This document shows, in pieces, positions 51,198 to 59,265 of a DNA stretch of 64,000 nt. Made by a program: the position numbers and the translations under genes. Source of the stretch: Frankiaceae bacterium (GTDB lineage Bacteria > Actinomycetota > Actinomycetes > Mycobacteriales > SCTD01); the NCBI GenBank assembly GCA_016650445.1, contig JAENVS010000024.1, positions 1-64,000 of the forward strand, read 5' to 3'. The notes under the pieces are model-generated. The model saw only the letters and a list, made by a program, of their open reading frames with translations, was not told the DNA's origin and did not search any database. Numbering within the stretch: the first letter of the stretch is position 1; the number at the start of each line of letters is the position of its first letter.

Positions 51198-51366
51198 GCC
51201 GACCCCCTTGTCGAGCCCAGTAGGCCGCAGGCTATTCCTGTGCGTCGGGCGTTGTAAGAGGCGAGATCGTGTTCGCGAGGACGCCCTGAGTCACCGTCCG
51301 GGGCGCACATGTGACACGAAACCGCGACGCGACGTATATGTCACGTCAACGGATACGGTTCGTGCC

Positions 51367-51777
51367 GTGGGCAAGCGCGCTCGCGTCGAGGACGTGCATG
51401 AGCTGGCGGCGGCGATGCCGAATGTGAAGGTCGTCGCGGGGCCGAGCGGCAATCGCGTCTACCAGGTCGGCGGGAAGTCGTTCGTCTTCTTCCGCAACCC
51501 GCGACCGGACGCCGTCGATCCGGAGACGGGGGAGCGGTACGACGACGTCATCGTCCTGTGGGTCGCGTCGCAAGAGGAGAAGCAGGCGCTCGTGCAGGAC
51601 CCGTCGTCACCGTTCTTCACCACGACGCACTTCAAAGGTCACCGGTCGGTGCTGGTGCGGGCGAGTCGGCTGAAGGAGCTGACTCGCGACGAGGTCGCGG
51701 AGGTCGTGCAGGACGCGTGGCTGTCGCGGGCGTCAAGGCATCGTCGTGAGACGTGGCTGAAGGCCAATGCGCTCTAG
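51367..51777 (+). CDS. MmcQ/YjbR-family protein
   Basis: 136 residues from GTG 51367, seven bases behind TACGGT (51354-51359), probably leaderless. KSFVFFRNPRPDAVDPETGERYDDVIVLWV, then FFTTTHFKGHRSVLVRASRL and VQDAWLSRASR match MmcQ/YjbR proteins, a CyaY-like fold with possible DNA binding and no clear role. The last four bases overlap the convergent doc gene. Confidence 0.85.
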   Translation: MGKRARVEDVHELAAAMPNVKVVAGPSGNRVYQVGGKSFVFFRNPRPDAVDPETGERYDDVIVLWVASQEEKQALVQDPSSPFFTTTHFKGHRSVLVRASRLKELTRDEVAEVVQDAWLSRASRHRRETWLKANAL

Positions 51778-52148
51778 GTCGCTTCCGTTGCCGCCGCCAG
51801 CTGGGCCGCAATCGACGGGACGTCGTCGAGCTCGCCCGACGCGATGGCGATGATCAGGTCGTGGGCATCGTCGTTGGTCAGTGTCGATCGCAGTCCGTTC
51901 AGGCCGAGGAACGAGAGCAAGCCCGCCAGCGCGAGGCGCTTGTTCCCGTCGACGAGCGGGTGGTTGCGAGCGAGCGAGTGGACGAGTGCGGCTGCCTTCT
52001 CCAGAAGGGTCGGGTAGGCGTCCACTCCGAAGGCCGACGCCTGCGGCCGAGCCGCGGCCGACGCGAGCAGGCCGAGATCGCGAACCTCGACGGTGCCGAG
52101 CGTTCTCCGCGCGATGTGCAGCAGGTCGTCGACGTCGAGGTAGTTCAC
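51774..52148 (-). CDS. doc: Doc-type Fic-family toxin
   Basis: 124 residues. HPLVDGNKRLAL is the Doc variant of the Fic motif, with Lys replacing the Gly that binds AMP, so it should phosphorylate elongation factor Tu rather than AMPylate. YPTLLEKAAALVHSLARNHP and GLLSFLGLNG are the normal flanks. It overlaps the antitoxin gene by four bases. Confidence 0.93.
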   Translation of the reverse strand: MNYLDVDDLLHIARRTLGTVEVRDLGLLASAAARPQASAFGVDAYPTLLEKAAALVHSLARNHPLVDGNKRLALAGLLSFLGLNGLRSTLTNDDAHDLIIAIASGELDDVPSIAAQLAAATEAT

Positions 52149-52348
52149 CGGCCGAGACGGTCGAGCGCGTCCGCGTAGCGCTCGAGCTCGGTGTCGAGGA
52201 TCTCGTCGATCTTGACGCGGCGGGCGTGGCGATCCACGTACTCCCGGACGGCCTCGCGTGCCACCTCCTGCATGGAACGGCCCTCGGCAGCCGCCTGCGT
52301 GCGAAGGGCTTCGGCCTCGTCGTCGGTCAGGCGGAGCGTCATGGCCAT
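52145..52348 (-). CDS. ribbon-helix-helix antitoxin of the Doc pair
   Basis: 67 residues. TLRLTDDEAEALRTQAAAEGRSMQEVAREAV is a ribbon-helix-helix; the tail KIDEILDTELERYADALDRLGR should block Doc. ATG 52348 follows TATCAT by six bases, so leaderless. A second ATG at 52342 is possible. Classical Doc partners are Phd; here the partner is RHH-type, a known alternative. Confidence 0.9.
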   Translation of the reverse strand: MAMTLRLTDDEAEALRTQAAAEGRSMQEVAREAVREYVDRHARRVKIDEILDTELERYADALDRLGR

Positions 52349-52354
52349 GACCCG

Positions 52355-52373
52355 ATGATACCGCTTTGGTATC
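52355..52373 (-). promoter_or_regulatory. leaderless promoter and operator of the doc pair
   Basis: TATCAT (minus strand 52360-52355) lies six bases from ATG 52348. GATACC-GCTTT-GGTATC (52357-52373) is a perfect 6+5+6 palindrome overlapping the -10 box, the expected antitoxin site. Confidence 0.72.
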
Positions 52374-52413
52374 GCGAGACGCACCTCAATTCGCCGACGC
52401 AACGGCTGCCACA

Positions 52414-53256
52414 TCAGCCGCCGTCGGGGATAGGGCGGCCGGAGTCGCGCCACTCGACGGCGGCATGGAAGCCCTCGCGCTCGGCGAGGTCCTTGAACCA
52501 GTGGCCTTCCGGGGTGTGTCGCGCGATGCCGTCGAAGAGGGTGGCGAGCAGCTGCGTGCCCTGCAGGCCCATGTTGTCGTAGGCCTGGTTGATCATCAGC
52601 TTCTGCATGACGAGCTGGTTGGTCGGTACGCCGGCAACGCGGTCGGCGAGGCGCTCGACTGCAGCGTCGAGGTCGGCGGCGGGGACGGCTTCGCCCAGCC
52701 CCCAGGAGGCGGCTGTCGCGCCGTCGATCGTGTCGCCGGTGAGCAGCATCCGCTTCGCGCGTTCGGCGCCCACCCGGTAGACCCACATCGCGGTGGTCGG
52801 GCAGCCCCAGACCCGTGCGGGTGGGTACCCGATCTTCGCGTCGTCGGCGAGGACGATCAGGTCGCAGCACAGCGCGATGTCACTGCCGCCGGCGACGGCG
52901 TAGCCGTGCACCTTCGCGATCGTCGGCTTCATCGATCGCCAGAGCGTGAAGAAGTCGTCGGTGTTGCGCCGCATCTCCCGGTAGTCGCGGACGGGGTCCC
53001 AGTGCTCCCCGGAGCGCCAGCGGTCACCGACCTCGCCCTCGGCGAACTTCTTGAGGTCGTAGCCCGCGCAGAACGCGCGGCCGGCTCCGGCGACGACGAT
53101 CACCCGCACGGCGTCGTCCGCGTTGGCCTGCTCGACCGCCGCCCGGATCTCGCCCGGCATCACGTCGTCGATCGCGTTCAGTCGGTCCGGCCGGTTGAGC
53201 GTCAGGTAGGCCTTGGCGCCCCGGACCTCGTACGTCAGCGTGGTGTACGTCGTCAT
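52414..53256 (-). CDS. enoyl-CoA hydratase/isomerase (crotonase) family protein
   Basis: 280 residues from ATG 53256. [34 protein letters not shown] (first oxyanion-hole residue) and [23 protein letters not shown] (second) are crotonase landmarks. The catalytic-acid positions vary and the usual hydratase Glu pair is not obvious, so isomerase, hydrolase or decarboxylase activities are equally possible. Acyl-CoA substrates are expected. Confidence 0.9.
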   Translation of the reverse strand: MTTYTTLTYEVRGAKAYLTLNRPDRLNAIDDVMPGEIRAAVEQANADDAVRVIVVAGAGRAFCAGYDLKKFAEGEVGDRWRSGEHWDPVRDYREMRRNTDDFFTLWRSMKPTIAKVHGYAVAGGSDIALCCDLIVLADDAKIGYPPARVWGCPTTAMWVYRVGAERAKRMLLTGDTIDGATAASWGLGEAVPAADLDAAVERLADRVAGVPTNQLVMQKLMINQAYDNMGLQGTQLLATLFDGIARHTPEGHWFKDLAEREGFHAAVEWRDSGRPIPDGG

Positions 53257-53370
53257 ACCTGGAGTCAAACAGTCCCATCGGGCTATGTCGTCGACCCCAG
53301 CGTCTGCCGACGATGTACGCAAGCCGGGCGCACGCGAGGTGGTCGGCAAGCCCTCGCGAGGAGATCTTCG

Positions 53371-54576
53371 TTGTCCCGCAAGCTCATGCTCCGACTGGCT
53401 GCCGTCGCTTCCACCGCCCTGGTGGCCGCAGGTGTCACCGCACTCACCGCGCCGCCCGCCAGCGCGGCCACCGCCGTCAGCGTTGTGTCGTACTCGAGCT
53501 ACGTCGATGGTGCCGACTTCCGGCACTTCGTCGGGGAGGTGCGCAACGACGGCACCACCAATGTCCAGAACATCCAGATCAACCTGCAGTACCTCGACGC
53601 GTCGGACGCCCTGCTCGCGACCGACTTCGCGTTCGCGAGCGCGGACGTCCTCGCGCCGGGCGAGAAGTCGCCCTTCCAGAGCGTCGATGAGCCGCCGGCC
53701 GGCTTCGACCACTACACGGCCACGGTCAGCGCCGATGCGACGGACACCACTCCGAACCATTACTTCACGACCCAGGTGACCAACGAGTTCACCGACGCGA
53801 CGGACTTCCGGCACATCGCCGGCACCGTCCGCAACGACAACACGACCGCCGCGGACGCTGTCGAGGTGCTGGCCACCTTCTACGACAACGCGGGCACGGT
53901 GGTGAACACGACGTCGGTCGTCGCCGCCGACGACCCGATCGCAGCCGACCAGAGCTCGACCTTCGATGCAGCAGCGGCGATGACGCCTGCCTTCTCGTCG
54001 TACTCGATCCTGACGGAGTCGAGCTCACCGGCCGCGCCCGCAACGCCTGCCGGCGAGGTCACCCCGACGCTGTCGCTGGCGCCGAGCATCATCAGCGCCG
54101 GTCAGCGCGTCACGGTGACGTACCAGGGGACGCCGAGCTCGACGCTGGAGATCTGGTCCAAGACCCAGCCCGCGACGACGTACAGCCGCATCTCGTCCGT
54201 GCCGCTCGACGCGAGCGGCGCCGGGACGTCCAGCCACGCGCCGACGAAGAACACGCGGATCATGGCGAAGACCGCAGGCGGACTCAGCAGCCTGCAGCCG
54301 CTGATCCAGGTGCGGTCGGTCGCCTCGATCAACGCCCGGCGCGTCGCGACCCGCACCTACACGTTCACCGGACGGGTGTACCCGGCGCTCAACGGACGCC
54401 TGGTGAGCCTGTACCGCAACGGGGTCCTCACCGCGCAGGCGCGCACCGATGCCAGCGGCATTTACACGATGACCAAGATCATCGCCCGGGGGACCTACAG
54501 CTTCCAGGTCCGCACGGCCAACGACACCTACAACCTGGGGACGACCAGCCCAGCGCGCACCTACAGCATCTCCTGA
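53371..54576 (+). CDS. secreted FxLYD-domain protein
   Basis: 401 residues from TTG 53371, with GAGGAG upstream. The signal peptide ([20 protein letters not shown].., cleavage after PPASA) precedes two FxLYD-type modules ([21 protein letters not shown] and [21 protein letters not shown]). A third Ig-like region has [20 protein letters not shown] and a C-terminal strand domain ([22 protein letters not shown]). It is probably extracellular, structural or adhesive, with no enzymatic site. Single gene. Confidence 0.82.
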   Translation: MSRKLMLRLAAVASTALVAAGVTALTAPPASAATAVSVVSYSSYVDGADFRHFVGEVRNDGTTNVQNIQINLQYLDASDALLATDFAFASADVLAPGEKSPFQSVDEPPAGFDHYTATVSADATDTTPNHYFTTQVTNEFTDATDFRHIAGTVRNDNTTAADAVEVLATFYDNAGTVVNTTSVVAADDPIAADQSSTFDAAAAMTPAFSSYSILTESSSPAAPATPAGEVTPTLSLAPSIISAGQRVTVTYQGTPSSTLEIWSKTQPATTYSRISSVPLDASGAGTSSHAPTKNTRIMAKTAGGLSSLQPLIQVRSVASINARRVATRTYTFTGRVYPALNGRLVSLYRNGVLTAQARTDASGIYTMTKIIARGTYSFQVRTANDTYNLGTTSPARTYSIS

Positions 54577-54710
54577 CTGAACCGATCGGCCGCCGCTGGC
54601 GAAGTGTCAGTGCCAGGGAGGACACTGGGCGCAGCGGCTCCGGGCCGCCAGACACGCGTGGCCAGTTGCCACGGGACACAGAAGGCGGATGCACCACCAG
54701 GGAGACCGCG

Positions 54711-55943
54711 ATGCTGCTTACAGCCCCGCATGACCTGACCAGCACGTTCACCAGCGTGCGCGCGCTGACCGAGACGCTGGCCGGCCGGCTCTCGCCGGAG
54801 GACCAGACCGCGCAGTCGATGCCCGACGCCAGCCCGACGAAGTGGCACCGGGCGCACACGTCGTGGTTCTTCGAGGAGTTCCTCCTCAGCCACCAGGACG
54901 GCTATCAGCTGTACGACCCGTCGTACCGGTACCTGTTCAACTCGTACTACGAGGCGGTCGGCGCCCGGCACCCGAGACCGCAGCGCGGGCTCGTCACGCG
55001 GCCCGGTGCCGTGGAGATCGAGCACTACCGCGAGTACGTCGAGACGGCGCTGGCGTCGCGGCTCGAGGCGGGCTCGCTCACCGACCGTGAGCTGGAGCTC
55101 ACCGAGATGGGCTGCCACCACGAGCAGCAGCACCAGGAGCTGTTGCTCATGGACGCCAAGCACCTGCTCGCCGGGCACCCTTTCGACCCGGTCTACGTCA
55201 ACCGCGACGTCGAGCCCGACGTCGGCGCCGCAGCGCTGGGCTGGCGGTCGGTCGCAGGCGGGATCGTCGCGGTCGGTCATGACGGGAATGGCTTCGCCTT
55301 CGACAACGAGGGGCCGCGGCACGAGGTGCTGCTGCACGCCTTCGAGATCGCCGACCGCGCGGTCACCAACGACGACTGGCTCGCCTTCATAGCGGACGAC
55401 GGCTACCGGCGGGCGGAGCTGTGGCTGTCCGACGGATGGGCGCGGGTGCAGGCAGAAGGCTGGAAAGCACCGGCGTACTGGCACGAGCAGGACGGCCAGT
55501 GGACGACGTTCACGCTGTCGGGCCGGCGGCCGGTGCGTCGCGGCGAGCCGGTCTGCCACGTGTCGTTCTACGAGGCCGACGCCTACGCGCGGTGGGCCGG
55601 CGCGCGGCTGCCCACCGAGCAGGAGTGGGAGGTCGCGGCGGCCGGTGTGGCGCAGCAGCGGGGTCAGCTACTCGACCCGGATCGCTGTCATCCGGGGATC
55701 GCGGGCAGCGCGATGATCGGCGACGTCTGGGAGTGGACGGCCAGCGCCTACCTGCCGTACCCCGGGTTCCGGCCGGCGCCCGGCGCGGTCGGTGAGTACA
55801 ACGGCAAGTTCATGTGCGACCAGCACGTCCTGCGCGGTGCGAGCGCCGTGACGCCGGTCGGGCACGAGCGGCTGACCTACCGCAACTTCTTCCCGGCGTA
55901 TGCCCGGTGGGCGTTCAGCGGCCTTCGGCTGGCGCGGTCGTGA
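54711..55943 (+). CDS. egtB: hercynine oxygenase EgtB (ergothioneine synthesis)
   Basis: 410 residues from ATG 54711, with GGGAG upstream. The N-terminal DinB-like half carries the iron motif HX3HXE as HHEQQHQE, with another His in TKWHRAHTSWFFEEF. The C-terminal half is a formylglycine-generating-enzyme-like sulfatase fold (PVCHVSFYEADAYARWAGARLPTE, GDVWEWTASAY, YRNFFP). EgtB joins gamma-glutamylcysteine (or cysteine) to hercynine with oxygen. egtD follows after ten bases; egtA, egtC and egtE are not in the window. Confidence 0.95.
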   Translation: MLLTAPHDLTSTFTSVRALTETLAGRLSPEDQTAQSMPDASPTKWHRAHTSWFFEEFLLSHQDGYQLYDPSYRYLFNSYYEAVGARHPRPQRGLVTRPGAVEIEHYREYVETALASRLEAGSLTDRELELTEMGCHHEQQHQELLLMDAKHLLAGHPFDPVYVNRDVEPDVGAAALGWRSVAGGIVAVGHDGNGFAFDNEGPRHEVLLHAFEIADRAVTNDDWLAFIADDGYRRAELWLSDGWARVQAEGWKAPAYWHEQDGQWTTFTLSGRRPVRRGEPVCHVSFYEADAYARWAGARLPTEQEWEVAAAGVAQQRGQLLDPDRCHPGIAGSAMIGDVWEWTASAYLPYPGFRPAPGAVGEYNGKFMCDQHVLRGASAVTPVGHERLTYRNFFPAYARWAFSGLRLARS

Positions 55944-55953
55944 CGGCCCGGTC

Positions 55954-56940
55954 ATGACAGCCCAGGCGCGCTGGCACGTGACGGAGCGGTCGGTCGGGTT
56001 GTCGTCGCACGAGCGGCTGCTGCGCGACGTGCAGGAGGGCCTCACGCAGGATCCGCCGTGGCTCCCGGCCCGATGGTTCTACGACGAGAAGGGCAGCCTG
56101 CTCTTCGACGACATCACCACGCTGCCGGAGTACTACCCGACGCGTCGCGAGACGGAGATCCTGACGGCGCACGCCGACGACATCGCGCGGCTCAGCGATG
56201 CCGGGGCGCTGGTGGAGCTGGGATCGGGGACGTCGACGAAGACGCGGCTGCTGCTCGACGCGCTGACGGCGCGGCGGCCCGACCTGCTGTTCGTGCCGAT
56301 CGACGTGTCGGTCGAGGTGCTGAGCGATGCGGCGGCGCGGACCGCCGAGACCTATCCCTCGATCACGGTCGAGGCGGTCGTCGCCGACTTCGAGGACCCG
56401 CTCGGCCCCCTGCCGGGCGTCGCGGGCGGTCGGCTGGTGGCGTTCCTCGGCGGCACGATCGGCAACCTCAACGTCGCGGGCCGGGGTGCGTTCCTCGACC
56501 GGCTGCGCGCGGCGATGGACGTCGGCGACCACTTCCTGCTCGGTGCCGACCTGGTGAAGGACGTCGACCGGCTGGTGGCGGCCTACGACGACAGCGCGGG
56601 CGTCACCGCCGCTTTCAACCGCAACGTGATCGACGTGCTGCGGGCGTCGTTGCATGCAGACGGGCTGGTCGCGGACGACTTCGAGCACGTGGCGAGGTGG
56701 AACGCGCCGGAGGGCCGCATCGAGATGTGGCTGCGCGCGCGCCGGCCGATCCGCGCGCGGTTCCCCGAGCTCGACCTCGACTGGTCGCTGCCGGCCGGCG
56801 GTGAGCTGCTGACCGAGATCAGCATGAAGTTCGAGGTGGACGTGCTGCGTGCGGAGCTCGCCGCGCACGGCTTCCAGGCGGTCGAGACGTGGACCGATGC
56901 AGCCGGCGACTTCTCCCTGACGCTGAGCCGCGTCGCATGA
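55954..56940 (+). CDS. egtD: L-histidine N-alpha-methyltransferase EgtD
   Basis: 328 residues from ATG 55954. YDEKGSLLFDDITTLPEYYPTR is the signature N-terminal loop; ELGSGTSTKTRLLL is the SAM motif I; GGTIGNLN and SMKFEVDVLRAELAAHGF complete the family pattern. It trimethylates histidine to hercynine, the EgtB substrate. The gene overlaps the next SRPBCC gene by four bases. Confidence 0.96.
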   Translation: MTAQARWHVTERSVGLSSHERLLRDVQEGLTQDPPWLPARWFYDEKGSLLFDDITTLPEYYPTRRETEILTAHADDIARLSDAGALVELGSGTSTKTRLLLDALTARRPDLLFVPIDVSVEVLSDAAARTAETYPSITVEAVVADFEDPLGPLPGVAGGRLVAFLGGTIGNLNVAGRGAFLDRLRAAMDVGDHFLLGADLVKDVDRLVAAYDDSAGVTAAFNRNVIDVLRASLHADGLVADDFEHVARWNAPEGRIEMWLRARRPIRARFPELDLDWSLPAGGELLTEISMKFEVDVLRAELAAHGFQAVETWTDAAGDFSLTLSRVA

Positions 56941-57398
56941 CCGTGCGCAAGGACGTCGTCAACGGCCGGCCCGCGCTCAGGCTGACCCGGTCGCTGCTGC
57001 ACAGCGTCGACCGGGTCTGGCGCGCCGTCAGCGAGCCGGCCGAGCTGGAGAAGTGGTTCGTCGCCACGGTGCCGTGGGAGCCGCGCGCGGGGGAGACCTT
57101 CGAAGCCGGCGGCGCGACCGGTGAGATCATCGTGGTGGACCCGCCGCACGTGCTGGCCTGGACCTGGGGCGTCGAGGAGTACCGCTTCGAGCTGATCCCC
57201 GACGGGGAGGGCTGCGTGCTGGTCTTCACGCACGTCTTCAACCCCGACTACGGCCCCGACTGGCAGCACGCCGCGGGCTGGGAGGCCTACGTCGACCGGC
57301 TCGAGGCGCACCTCGACGGCGGCTACCTCAGTGAGGAGGAGGCCCACCTCGGCATGGACGAGCGCAAGGACCGCTACCGCCAGGCGTTCAGCACGTAA
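56937..57398 (+). CDS. SRPBCC/AHSA1-type protein
   Basis: 153 residues. LTRSLLHSVDRVWRAVSEPAELEKWFVATVPW, then EYRFELIPDGEGCVLVFTHVF and HAAGWEAYVDRLEAHLDG is a START-like AHSA1 domain that binds hydrophobic ligands or Hsp90-type partners. The ATGA overlap with egtD puts it in the ergothioneine operon, so a role in that pathway or in its regulation is possible, but no biochemical link is known to me. Confidence 0.82.
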   Translation: MTVRKDVVNGRPALRLTRSLLHSVDRVWRAVSEPAELEKWFVATVPWEPRAGETFEAGGATGEIIVVDPPHVLAWTWGVEEYRFELIPDGEGCVLVFTHVFNPDYGPDWQHAAGWEAYVDRLEAHLDGGYLSEEEAHLGMDERKDRYRQAFST

Positions 57399-57421
57399 GG
57401 CTCGTCGGGCACGATGCGGCG

Positions 57422-58654
57422 GTGAGGATGCCGGCGAGCCTGCGGGGGCTGCCGCGCGAGACGTTCACGCTCGCGCTGGTGGCGTTCTGCGTCGCGCTCG
57501 GGTTCGGCATCGTCGTACCCGCCGTGCCGCTCTTCGCCCTCGAGTTCGGCGTCGGGCCGACGGCAGCCGGAGCGGTCGTGTCCGCCTTCGCGCTGATGCG
57601 GCTGGTCTCCGGGCTCGGCGGTGGGCGGCTCGTCGACCGGGTGGGCGAGCGGGTCGCGCTGCTTGTCGGGCTGGGCGTGGTGGCGGTGTCGTCGCTGTTC
57701 GCCGGCCTGGCGGTCAACTACCCGCAGTTGTTGATCCTGCGCGGGGTCGGCGGCATCGGGTCGGCGATCTTCACCATCGCGTCGACGACACTGCTGTTGC
57801 GGGTGGCGAGCGCGGCGCAGCGCGGACAGACCCAGAGCGTCTACCGCGGCGGGTTCCTGGTCGGCGGGATCATCGGGCCGGCGTTCGGCGGCGCGGTCAT
57901 CGGCATCTCGTTGCGCGCACCCTTCTTCCTGTACGCCGGCACGCTGGCTCTCGCAATGCTGGTTGCCGCGACGATGCTGCCGAGTGAGCCGGTCCGCGGG
58001 AAGCCGGCGCAGGTGACGCTGGGCGTCGGCGAGGAGACCGGCGTACCGGAAGCCGTTGTTCCTGTCGTCCGCACGACGTGGCGGACGGCGCTCGCGAACC
58101 CGGCCTACCGGGCAGCACTGGCCGGCAACTTCGCGGTCGGGTTCAGCGTGCTCGGCGTGCGCAGCACCGTCGTCCCTCTTCTTGTGGTGAGCGAGCTCGG
58201 CCTCGCGCCGGGCTGGGTCGGGGCGGCGTTCGTCGTGGCGGCGCTCGTGCAGGGCGTGCTGCTGCTCCCGGCCGGCAAGGCGGTCGACGAGATCGGGCGG
58301 CGGCCGATGCTGATCACCGGCGGCTTCATCACCGCTGGGTCTCTCGTGCTGCTGGCGCTGGTGAGCGGCCCGATCTCGTTGTTGCTCGCGATGGGCGTCT
58401 TCGCGCTGGGCGCTGCGGTGATGGGCGTCGCGCCCGCGGCGATCGTCGGTGACGTCGTCGAGGGGAAGGGCGGCACGGCCGTGGCGGTGTGGCAGATGGC
58501 GAGCGACGCGGGCTCGGTGATCGGGCCGCTGGCGGCCGGGCTGCTGATCGACCACGGCTCGTTCGGCATCGCGCTGGTGGTCAGCGCCGCAGTGGTGGCC
58601 GCGTGCACCCTGCTCGGCCTCCGCGTGCCGGCCACTCCGGCGTCCACGTTCTGA
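57422..58654 (+). CDS. major facilitator superfamily transporter
   Basis: 410 residues from GTG 57422 with twelve hydrophobic segments in two halves. The first loop has GGGRLVDRVGERVAL (DRxGxR-like motif A) and the second half LPAGKAVDEIGRRPML, so both motif-A copies are present. It is a drug/metabolite exporter-type carrier. Only 23 bases separate it from the SRPBCC gene, so it may share the egt transcript and could export a related product, which is speculation. Confidence 0.88.
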   Translation: MRMPASLRGLPRETFTLALVAFCVALGFGIVVPAVPLFALEFGVGPTAAGAVVSAFALMRLVSGLGGGRLVDRVGERVALLVGLGVVAVSSLFAGLAVNYPQLLILRGVGGIGSAIFTIASTTLLLRVASAAQRGQTQSVYRGGFLVGGIIGPAFGGAVIGISLRAPFFLYAGTLALAMLVAATMLPSEPVRGKPAQVTLGVGEETGVPEAVVPVVRTTWRTALANPAYRAALAGNFAVGFSVLGVRSTVVPLLVVSELGLAPGWVGAAFVVAALVQGVLLLPAGKAVDEIGRRPMLITGGFITAGSLVLLALVSGPISLLLAMGVFALGAAVMGVAPAAIVGDVVEGKGGTAVAVWQMASDAGSVIGPLAAGLLIDHGSFGIALVVSAAVVAACTLLGLRVPATPASTF

Positions 58655-58722
58655 CGACGCGCGACCACGGGCGCGCACCACAGCCCGGCCAAGATCCGAC
58701 ATATCGGAGTACGTTCCGGCGC

Positions 58723-59130
58723 ATGAACCTGGACCGCCTCAGCAAGCCGCAACGACTCGCCGCTGGCTGCATGCTGGTGGTCGCAATCGGCGCTTTCCTG
58801 CCATGGGTCTCGATCTTCGGTATCGGCGTCGCCGGCATCGAGGGTGACGGCCAGCTGACGTTGCTCCTCGCCCTTGTCGGCCTCGTCGTGCTGGCGATGA
58901 GCACCGAGGTCTTCGGAACGCCGAAGCTGGGACAGAAGCCGGCCCGGATCGTGTTGGGGATCGCAGCGATCCTGACGGCGCTCATCGGACTCGGCGACAT
59001 GAACGGCGCCGCGGCGATCGGGCTCTACCTGACGCTCTTCGGTGGTCTCGGCTGGATCGCCGCCCTTGTCTGGGAGTACACGTTGCGCATGAAGGCGGCT
59101 GAGGGTCTGTCCGAGGAACCCACCACCTAG
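58723..59130 (+). CDS. four-span membrane protein
   Basis: 135 residues with four hydrophobic segments (RLAAGCMLVVAIGAFLPWVSI, LTLLLALVGLVVLAMS, IVLGIAAILTALIGLG, GLYLTLFGGLGWIAALVW). No motif known. TACGTT lies seven bases before the ATG, so translation may be leaderless. Function unknown. Confidence 0.72.
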   Translation: MNLDRLSKPQRLAAGCMLVVAIGAFLPWVSIFGIGVAGIEGDGQLTLLLALVGLVVLAMSTEVFGTPKLGQKPARIVLGIAAILTALIGLGDMNGAAAIGLYLTLFGGLGWIAALVWEYTLRMKAAEGLSEEPTT

Positions 59131-59265
59131 GCGGGACGCCCGGGCAGCTCCGGGTCGGCGAGGGCGCACGTGTCGTCCGCGTCGGAGGGCTTGGCGTCAC
59201 GCAGCTGCCGGCAGGAGCCGCCGAATGGCGGCAGGAATCCGGTCGGCCCGGTCGAAGTCGGTTCT

